This document shows positions 18,201 to 23,694 of a DNA stretch of 41,849 nucleotides, in pieces. The notes beneath the pieces are model-generated. The model worked only from the letters and a program-made list of their open reading frames with translations. It searched no databases and was not told the origin of the DNA. Position 1 is the first letter of the stretch. Each line of letters opens with the position of its first letter. The position numbers and the translations under genes were made by a program. The DNA comes from Bacteroidia bacterium (GTDB lineage: Bacteria; Bacteroidota; Bacteroidia; Flavobacteriales; Schleiferiaceae): NCBI GenBank assembly GCA_030427785.1, contig JAUICR010000004.1, forward strand, positions 1 through 41,849. The letters are read 5' to 3'.

Positions 18201-19573
18201 ATGAGGATAATGAGTTGACCAAAAAATGCGGAGCTCATCATTTTGGAAGCCGACTTTATTGCAATTTCATCTTTTTGAGCGCGGCCAATATTTCGGTGTT
18301 TCAGTATTTTTTGATGTATGGTAAACACCGTACCTTCTACTATAATAACGGCTCCATCTACTATAATACCGAAGTCGATTGCGCCCAGGCTCATAAGATT
18401 GGCCCATACGTCAAACACATTCATAAGGATAAAAGCAAACAGCAGAGAAAGCGGAATGGTAGAGGCTACAATGATTCCTCCTCGCCAGTTTCCTAAGAAA
18501 AACACCAAAACAAAAATCACAATTAATGCACCTTCCATAAGGTTGGTACTAACCGTGTCAGTGGTTTTTGCCACCAGATTACTTCTATCTAAAAATGGTT
18601 CGATTTTTACACCTTCGGGCAGTGTTTTTTCTATTTCAGCCATTCGGGTTTTTACATCTGCTATTACCTTATTAGAGTTAGCTCCTTTTAGCATCAATAT
18701 CATTCCGCCCACTCCTTCGCCTTTGCCATCTTTGGTAAAGGCTCCGTATTTTACCGCATGGCCAAATTGTACTTTGGCAACATCTTTTATGGTTACAGGA
18801 ATCCCGTTGAGGTTTTTTATTACAATGTTTTCAATGTCTTCCAAGCTTCTAGCCATTCCTTCACCCCTTATAAAATTGGCGTAATGGTCTTTTTCAATAT
18901 AGGCTCCACCAGTGTTTTGGTTATTGTTTTCTAAGGCTTGAAATATTTCGGAAATGGTAATTTTATTGGCTTTGAGCTCATGAGGGCTTATAGCTACTTC
19001 ATATTGTTTTACTTCGCCTCCAAAAGCGTTTACCTCTACCACACCGGGTACCATAGCCATTTGTCTTCGTATGATCCAGTCTTGCATGGTGCGCAAATCA
19101 GCTAAAGAGTACACATCGGCAAATTCTTCATCCACCTCCAGTGTATATTGGTATATTTCTCCAAGCCCCGTAGATATAGGCCCCATAAAGGGTTCTCCAA
19201 AACCATTAGGAATATCTTGCTTGATTTCATTTAGTTTTTCGCCTACTAGTTGCCGTGGGAGATAGGTTCCCATATCGTCTTCAAAAACGATGGTAACCAC
19301 CGAAAGGCCAAAACGCGAAGACGAACGAATTTCTACTACGCCCGGAAGGTTGGCTAAGGCCAGCTCTACAGTATAGGTTACAAATTGCTCTATATCTTCA
19401 GTACCCAAATTGGGTGCTTGGGTAATTACTTGTACCTGATTATTGGTGATGTCAGGCACGGCATCTATCGGAACTTGTTTGATGCTCCATATTCCTGCGG
19501 CAATGAGAGCCACAGTAAACAGGGCGATTATCAGCTTATTCTTTACAGAAAATGCTATGATAGTATCTATCAT
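15203..19573 (-). CDS. CusA/CzcA heavy-metal RND pump fused to a TolC-like outer-membrane factor
   Basis: This 1456-residue protein combines two parts. Residues 1 to about 1040 form a complete HME-RND pump: 12 membrane helices, two periplasmic loops, and the proton-relay residues Asp400, Asp406 and Glu413 in AIDFGIIVDGAVIIVEG. Residues about 1063-1456 form a CusC/CzcC-like outer-membrane factor with two coiled-coil repeats. Between them is SEKTRPN followed by a hydrophobic segment (1043-1064) ending SLSAQ, which looks like a retained signal peptide. Metal specificity (Cu/Ag versus Zn/Co/Cd) is unclear. The adaptor gene follows 17 bases downstream. Such fusions are known in Bacteroidota; whether the chain is cleaved is inference. 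Confidence 0.92.
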   Translation of the reverse strand: MIDTIIAFSVKNKLIIALFTVALIAAGIWSIKQVPIDAVPDITNNQVQVITQAPNLGTEDIEQFVTYTVELALANLPGVVEIRSSSRFGLSVVTIVFEDDMGTYLPRQLVGEKLNEIKQDIPNGFGEPFMGPISTGLGEIYQYTLEVDEEFADVYSLADLRTMQDWIIRRQMAMVPGVVEVNAFGGEVKQYEVAISPHELKANKITISEIFQALENNNQNTGGAYIEKDHYANFIRGEGMARSLEDIENIVIKNLNGIPVTIKDVAKVQFGHAVKYGAFTKDGKGEGVGGMILMLKGANSNKVIADVKTRMAEIEKTLPEGVKIEPFLDRSNLVAKTTDTVSTNLMEGALIVIFVLVFFLGNWRGGIIVASTIPLSLLFAFILMNVFDVWANLMSLGAIDFGIIVDGAVIIVEGTVFTIHQKILKHRNIGRAQKDEIAIKSASKMMSSAFFGQLIILIVFIPILVLQGVEGKMFQPMALTFMFAMIGVMILCLTYVPMMSGWFLKVNPNARLSWGDKAVHWLENVYERTLVKVLAKSRWVLGSAILLLALAVFAFSRMGGEFIPQLEEGDIAFHAILKPGSSLSETIETTTKIEGIIKDQFPEAIHVMSRIGVADVPTDPMPMDIADCFIILKPQSEWVSASNKEELVEKLKEAISVVPGVNLEFTQPIEMRFNELLSGVREDIAVKLFGEDLDVLASKAEEMGRIIASVPGVADMKVEATKGLPQITILYDRAKLAQYGMSIVSLNTMVQTAFAGASAGVIFEGEKRFDLVVRLDRKHRADIDDLKNLFINLESGAQIPLKEVAEISYRPGPMQISRDNTNRRTYVGVNVRGRDTKSLVAEIQEKLDEQLTLPPGYYIRYGGAFENLERATKQLKLVVPVALGLIFVLIFFALKSLKQTAMIYIAIPLAAIGGVFSLWLRDMPFSISAGVGFIVLFGVAVLNGLVLISGWNELKEEGESNLSDRIRKGAKRRIRPILLTALTDILGFLPMAISTSAGAEVQQPIATVVIGGMITATLLTLFVLPILYRWVETRSSEKTRPNMVTALILVGAISLLGGHSLSAQNTGGTAINTLEEALQTGLKNNGYVRAAKTNVELREKGKAAAWNLNKTEVVMEYGQYNSFETDMGFMVNQQIEFPTVYSKQRKLSTEQIIASKQQLRVVENELKRDIKKAWYELTYLLEKEKLLLYQDSIYQRFLHAATVRYETEASSYLELTAAETSVYHVQNNKRMLQADIAMQKNLLNVLLNDSLTLRFEPAAIDLKMPYAIAYSDSVYNNPQLAIAKQQVEIAEAEKGVQSAKMLPDLSIGYFNLSMIGSPTSDGSIATGSDRFTGVQAGISIPLFFNSYKAEIDLTKLKAQIAQTNAEYYETVIQGEYDRQFQEVVKYSNSLKYYEEKALSQSNLIITNVQKSFESGAIGYTEYFVNLNHALELKLNYLETLNGYNQAIINLEYITGQ

Positions 19574-19581
19574 AAGGAAAT

Positions 19582-19651
19582 GTTTAATTCAATTTTAATA
19601 AAACGAAAACGGTAGGTACAGACGCACCTATCCCATCAAATTGAATTAAAC
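19582..19651. repeat. 14-bp inverted repeat with nested hairpin between two metal-efflux genes
   Basis: The arms gtttaattcaattt (19582-19595) and aaattgaattaaac (19638-19651) are exact reverse complements. They enclose a smaller inverted repeat, taggt...accta. The right arm covers the stop codon of the DUF6660-like gene and the left arm ends 8 bases before the pump's ATG (minus strand). In RNA this would form a long AT-rich stem directly ahead of the pump gene. It may be an RNA-stability element, an attenuator, or an operator. Confidence 0.65.
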
Positions 19652-19948
19652 TTTAGGAGGCCTAAATGTGGAAATAAAAGGAGTGTCGGGCAGCATATCC
19701 GAATAAAAGGAATGATACTCGGTAGCTACTTCAGCTAGTAAAACACTAAAAAAGGTTTGATCCATCACCATATTTACATGACAACATTGGCACTGGCAAA
19801 AAGGCGAACAGGGTTCTTCGGAATCGTTATGGTGATTGTGATTGCGTTGTTCGGTAGATTGCTGTTGATCTTGATACATAATATCTCCACATGGCCAAAC
19901 CATGAGTGCGCCTAGGTAAAGAGATAATATGGCAGCAATTACTTTCAA
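19646..19948 (-). CDS. Small secreted Cys/His-rich protein, DUF6660-like
   Basis: This 100-residue protein has an N-terminal hydrophobic segment (about 3-18) ending near WPCGD. A His patch NHNHHND at 36-41 and a dense Cys cluster CSPFCQCQCCH at 47-57 follow, then a less conserved tail. I recognise it as the DUF6660 type found ahead of Bacteroidota metal-efflux genes. The Cys/His clusters suggest periplasmic binding of a soft metal such as Cu(I), Ag(I) or Zn(II), perhaps as a chaperone or sensor for the pump. It is the gene before the CusA fusion (72-base gap). No catalytic motif is seen. Confidence 0.75.
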   Translation of the reverse strand: MKVIAAILSLYLGALMVWPCGDIMYQDQQQSTEQRNHNHHNDSEEPCSPFCQCQCCHVNMVMDQTFFSVLLAEVATEYHSFYSDMLPDTPFISTFRPPKV

Positions 19949-19975
19949 GGGGCTAAATATAAATATTTTTAGGAG

Positions 19976-20641
19976 CTATTCGCCAAAGTTGATGGTCATG
20001 CCTAGCAGTAGGCTTGTGGTATTGCTGTAATAATCAACTTGCTCATATGCCAATTTACGTGGGATAAACATACTGTAGTTATTGCGTAGTTCTAGGCTGA
20101 ATAAAAAGTTTGTGTTAATAGGAAATAATACTCCACAACCTAGTGTGGTACCGGCAAGGCCACGGCTGTTAGTATACTTTTCATTTATCGATCCATAAAG
20201 TGGTTGGCCCGATGTAGTTTCACTACGCACGGTACTTACCAAGCCGCCCAAATAAAGCCCTCCATTGGCAAAAAATTTAACTTCCTTACCCACGGTTAAT
20301 CGGAGCATTACAGGTGCTATTATCTGATTGTAGTGTGAATAGTTTTGATAGGTGTACAAGGCATTCCCACTTTCGTCATAATGGGTACGGTCGGTTTTTG
20401 ATCCCGTTCTTTCATAACTGAGGCCAAACCTCAGTGATAATTCGTTGGTAAAATGGTAGGCCATAGCGCTACCTACGCCAAAACCGAAATTAGGCTCCTG
20501 ATGCTCACCATACGATAATCCGTTGCTGGTATAATTTATGGCTGGGCCTACTTCAGTACTTAAAGAGAAGTTACCTTTTTGAGCGCTAAGGCTAAGGGAA
20601 AGGGTAAATACTAAAAGGATAAGCGTGTATAAGTTCTTCAT
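19976..20641 (-). CDS. Outer-membrane beta-barrel protein (porin-like, PorT-type)
   Basis: This 221-residue protein has a signal peptide (LYTLILLVFTLSLSLSAQ) followed by amphipathic strands. The features 'VGPAINYTSNGLSYGEHQEPNFGFGVGSAMAYHFTNELSLRFGLSYERTG' and the final strand 'LLLGMTINFGE' match the 8-stranded outer_membrane_beta-barrel (OMP_b-brl_2/PorT) group. The transported or bound ligand is unknown. It lies 27 bases upstream of the DUF6660-like gene and could be the first gene of the metal-efflux transcript. The link to metals is by position only. Confidence 0.8.
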   Translation of the reverse strand: MKNLYTLILLVFTLSLSLSAQKGNFSLSTEVGPAINYTSNGLSYGEHQEPNFGFGVGSAMAYHFTNELSLRFGLSYERTGSKTDRTHYDESGNALYTYQNYSHYNQIIAPVMLRLTVGKEVKFFANGGLYLGGLVSTVRSETTSGQPLYGSINEKYTNSRGLAGTTLGCGVLFPINTNFLFSLELRNNYSMFIPRKLAYEQVDYYSNTTSLLLGMTINFGE

Positions 20642-20865
20642 GATGTCGTATCTAGATGTTCAAGGTTTGATAATATCGAATATAGGAAGAATATGTTTAC
20701 AGTTTGAAAATCGAATTATTAGAGAAGCGGTGGGATGGTATTGCCAAGCTGCCTTGATTGATCAGAAAAGTGATAGGTGCCAAAATTGGTTAATAAAAAT
20801 TTAAGAGTGTTAAAATGGAAACCATGCCACAAGTGGAGGTAAATGGTAGGGAATGCGGTATAGTT

Positions 20866-21441
20866 TTAATGACCATGACCCTTTTCGTTCATTACATCGC
20901 TGTGGGCTGACTCGATTAATGAATAAAATTCAGAGTCAGTTATTTTAATGAAGTCAAACTCTTGAGGAATAGTTAAAATGTGAGGATGAACGCTGTCAAA
21001 CATGAAGTAAAAATAAGATTCAATATTTTCACTATTCCTTATGCTTAAATGGTCATAAAGAAGTTGAGGGTACTCTAGGGATTTTTTAATAATGTAAGAT
21101 TGAAAAAAGCTAACATTATCCGCGTCCCATTTTCCATTGATTGAAATTTCAATCCATTTATTCATTTGTGTTGATAAAGGAAGGCTATCAAGGGCGAAAA
21201 AGGCCTTAATATATTCCATATGATTGTCATATAAAGGAGCCTGACCAGTATTAGAATACCCAAAAGTCGCCTTAAAAGTTTCAAACGTGTTAGGAAAGCT
21301 ATTGAAGAACATTTTTTGGTTTTCAAGAGAATGGCTTAGTTTTAATTCACCATAAGATTCTATAATTTTTGTTACACTAATTTTCTGTGAGTAAGTAAAA
21401 GTGACTATTAGTAAAAACGATATAGTGATTAGGTTCTTCAT
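20866..21441 (-). CDS. Secreted protein of unknown function
   Basis: This 191-residue protein has a clear signal peptide (NLITISFLLIVTFTYSQ) and a mature part rich in Phe, Tyr, Ser and Asp with no motif I recognise. The last residues, EKGHGH, are His-rich. It is more AT-rich than the efflux genes before it, and lies between a 224-base gap and the msrA remnant at 21463. Neighbours give no functional hint. The signal peptide and normal codon pattern support a real gene. Confidence 0.65.
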   Translation of the reverse strand: MKNLITISFLLIVTFTYSQKISVTKIIESYGELKLSHSLENQKMFFNSFPNTFETFKATFGYSNTGQAPLYDNHMEYIKAFFALDSLPLSTQMNKWIEISINGKWDADNVSFFQSYIIKKSLEYPQLLYDHLSIRNSENIESYFYFMFDSVHPHILTIPQEFDFIKITDSEFYSLIESAHSDVMNEKGHGH

Positions 21442-21462
21442 TATTGCTTTTCTAAAAAGGGA

Positions 21463-21519
21463 TTAAAACACCTTCGTGTATTAATGGCAATAGGGGGTCT
21501 CCTTTTTTTCACAGTACTC
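21463..21519 (-). pseudogene. Decayed 3' end of a second msrA copy
   Basis: On the minus strand this reads EYCEKKETPYCH*YTKVF*, against the intact msrA ending DYYDKKGGTPYCHKYTKLF*. At DNA level the first 36 bases (21463-21498) match 22016-22051 at 31 positions by my count. One codon is lost and one internal stop (TAA for Lys) is present. Upstream homology fades within a few codons, so only the last 18 or so codons survive. It is a fossil of msrA duplication or of an insertion at the 3' end of msrA. Confidence 0.75.
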
Positions 21520-21571
21520 CCCTGAAAGAGGTTAAAAACGTACAAATCTGTAGCATTACAAGGTGTTTTTT

Positions 21572-21982
21572 TTAGTTTTTCTTTCTTATGTGTTTTCCCC
21601 AAACCCAAAGTTCTGTCCATCTAGGATCAACTGTCGTAGGACTTGAGTTTTGTCTACCAACTAGTACTAGCAAACTGTCTCTTGTCCAGTCGAGTGCATA
21701 AATCTTTTTGTCAGTCTTTATTGTTCCAAAGTCAAACTCTATGGCTTTCGGATAAGTTGTGTCTTTTTCAAAATTTATATATTCTTCACCAAGCATGGTA
21801 TCCTCAATACCTGTTATATATAGTCGGTCTGGTTTATTGAAGTCTTTAAGTTCAATTTCTTCAGCGTTTTTTATTTTCTTTTCATGCATTTCACCTCCAA
21901 TAAAACCTATTATTCCTCCTATGATTGCCACAATGACTATAAAACCAATAAACCATTTACTCCTAATAGCTTCTGTCATCAT
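21572..21982 (-). CDS. Single-pass membrane protein of unknown function
   Basis: This 136-residue protein has one strong N-terminal membrane helix (about 10-30, WFIGFIVIVAIIGGIIGFIGG), a charged linker (HEKKIKNAEEIELKDF) and a compact C-terminal domain of about 85 residues with strand-like segments (RLYITGIEDTML, IYALDWTRDSLLVLV). No family is recognised. It lies between the intact msrA and the duplicated msrA 3' fragment, so it may have arrived with the event that produced the duplication. The composition is AT-rich compared with msrA and asd. Confidence 0.65.
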   Translation of the reverse strand: MMTEAIRSKWFIGFIVIVAIIGGIIGFIGGEMHEKKIKNAEEIELKDFNKPDRLYITGIEDTMLGEEYINFEKDTTYPKAIEFDFGTIKTDKKIYALDWTRDSLLVLVGRQNSSPTTVDPRWTELWVWGKHIRKKN

Positions 21983-22015
21983 TTAGTACTTCATTAAATG
22001 CACGCCAACTAATTT

Positions 22016-22579
22016 CTAAAACAACTTAGTGTATTTATGGCAATAGGGAGTTCCACCTTTTTTATCGTAATAATCTTGGTGGCGATCGTCTATCTCACTG
22101 TAAAAAGGCCCGGCCTTAGTAAGTTCGGTAGCTACTTTATAGCCTTTGGCTTCCAGTATTTTTATCAGTTTCTCAGCAATTTCTTTTTGCTCTTCACTCA
22201 GATAAAAAATAGCCGAGCGGTACTGTTCGCCAATATCAGGACCCTGGCGGTTTACTTGAGTAGGGTCGTGAGTTTCAAAGAAAATTTTACAAAGGGTTTC
22301 ATAATCTGTGATGGTGGGGTCAAAAATCACCTCTACCGTTTCGGCATGGCCAGTACGCCCTGTACACACTTCTTTGTAGCTAGGGTTTTTTACATGACCG
22401 CCTGTGTAGCCTACGGTGGTAGAAATCACACCTTCTACCTTTTGCAAATAATATTCGGTACCCCAGTAGCAGCCTGAGGCAAAAAGTGCTCTTTCCATTT
22501 GTTTTGCGGGTTTATTGTTTTGCGCCCCCAGCGAGAAACTCCAAAGAATAAGGGCGCTAAAAATTAGTTTAAAATTCAT
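22016..22579 (-). CDS. msrA: Peptide-methionine (S)-S-oxide reductase MsrA, exported form
   Basis: This 187-residue enzyme reduces methionine S-sulfoxide in proteins. The catalytic motif is GCYWG with Cys37 (usual form GCFWG), followed by 'VEGVISTTVGYTGGHVKNPSYKEVCTGRTGHAETVEVIFDP'. A further Cys (Cys180, TPYCHKY) near the C-terminus is a candidate recycling residue. Residues 1-20 look like a signal peptide (IFSALILWSFSLGAQ), so the enzyme probably works in the periplasm. Its terminal 36 bases are duplicated at 21463-21498. asd lies 51 bases upstream on the same strand. Confidence 0.93.
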   Translation of the reverse strand: MNFKLIFSALILWSFSLGAQNNKPAKQMERALFASGCYWGTEYYLQKVEGVISTTVGYTGGHVKNPSYKEVCTGRTGHAETVEVIFDPTITDYETLCKIFFETHDPTQVNRQGPDIGEQYRSAIFYLSEEQKEIAEKLIKILEAKGYKVATELTKAGPFYSEIDDRHQDYYDKKGGTPYCHKYTKLF

Positions 22580-22630
22580 AACATAGGTTTTTGAACCAAC
22601 TGTTGGGCAAGTTTCACGCCAAGCTCCACA

Positions 22631-23623
22631 TTAGGCCAAAGCTCTTTGTTTTTCCAAATATTGTACTATTTGCACTGCGTTAGTTGCCGCTCCTTTGCGC
22701 AGGTTATCAGCCACTATCCAGCAGTTTAGAGTATTTACTTGGCTGAGGTCTCTGCGTATTCTCCCCACTTGCACATCATCTTTGCCACGGGCGTATAGCG
22801 GCATTGGGTAACTGTTTACATCCGGCTGGTCGAGCACACTTAGCCCTTCGGTATGTGCAAGTAGTTTCTTTATATCATTGGTGTTAAACTCTTGTTCAAA
22901 CTCAATATTCACACTTTCGGAGTGCCCCCCCATTACCGGTACGCGCACAGCAGTGGCGGTAACATGCACTTGGTTGTCACCTAATATTTTCTTGGTTTCG
23001 TTGGTCAACTTCATTTCCTCTTTGGTGTAGCCATTGTCCGTAAAATCATCGCAATGAGGAATACAGTTTCTATCAATCTGATAAGGATAGGCCATTTCTC
23101 CTTTTTTGCCTTCACGCTCATTATTCATTTGCTCCAAAGCTTTTACTCCCGTGCCTGTAATACTTTGGTACGTGCTTACCACCACACGCTTTATCGTATA
23201 TTTTTCATGCAATGGTTTTAGCACCATCACCAGTTGAATAGTAGAGCAATTGGGGTTAGCAATTATTTTGTCATCGGCACTAAGCTCATGGCCGTTAATT
23301 TCTGGTACGATAAGTTTTTTGCTGGGGTCCATTCGCCATGCCGATGAATTATCAATAACGGTGATTCCTGCTTCAGCAAACTTTGGAGCCCATTCTAAAG
23401 ATGTGCTTCCACCTGCCGAAAAGATGGTAAAATCGGGTTTGGCATCTATAGCCGATTGCATGGAAATAATCTTCACCGGTTTACCTTTAAAAGTAATTTC
23501 CTTACCCACAGATTTTTCAGAGGCTACCAAAAGTAGCTCTTCAATGTTCAGGTTCCTTTCTTCTAATACGGTCAAAATCTCTGAGCCTACCAATCCGGTG
23601 GCTCCTACCACAGCTAATCTCAT
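22631..23623 (-). CDS. asd: Aspartate-semialdehyde dehydrogenase
   Basis: This 330-residue cytoplasmic enzyme converts aspartyl phosphate to aspartate semialdehyde with NADPH, a shared step for lysine/diaminopimelate, threonine and methionine. Visible motifs are the nucleotide-binding GATGLVG (8-14), catalytic Cys126 in NPNCSTIQ, the substrate-binding region with Arg227 (VRVPV) and the acid/base His234 in GGHSES. Length is normal. The only other amino-acid enzyme nearby is the arginase-family gene at 26320, so asd appears to be a stand-alone housekeeping gene. It is divergent from the lamin-tail gene at 23695. Confidence 0.95.
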   Translation of the reverse strand: MRLAVVGATGLVGSEILTVLEERNLNIEELLLVASEKSVGKEITFKGKPVKIISMQSAIDAKPDFTIFSAGGSTSLEWAPKFAEAGITVIDNSSAWRMDPSKKLIVPEINGHELSADDKIIANPNCSTIQLVMVLKPLHEKYTIKRVVVSTYQSITGTGVKALEQMNNEREGKKGEMAYPYQIDRNCIPHCDDFTDNGYTKEEMKLTNETKKILGDNQVHVTATAVRVPVMGGHSESVNIEFEQEFNTNDIKKLLAHTEGLSVLDQPDVNSYPMPLYARGKDDVQVGRIRRDLSQVNTLNCWIVADNLRKGAATNAVQIVQYLEKQRALA

Positions 23624-23694
23624 CTTTTCGCGAAAATTTGTTTTACTTTAATGAATGAAAAATCCTTTGCAAATTTAGGCCTAATTGCTACTAC

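Noticed and set aside
18318-18884. 188-aa plus-strand ORF (and 181 aa at 16320)
   Set aside because: Both lie antisense inside the well-supported CusA fusion gene and have Ser/Pro/Ile-rich shadow composition.
20642-20865. 224-base gap examined for a small gene or RNA
   Set aside because: No ORF with a start, signal peptide or homology was seen, and no strong hairpin.
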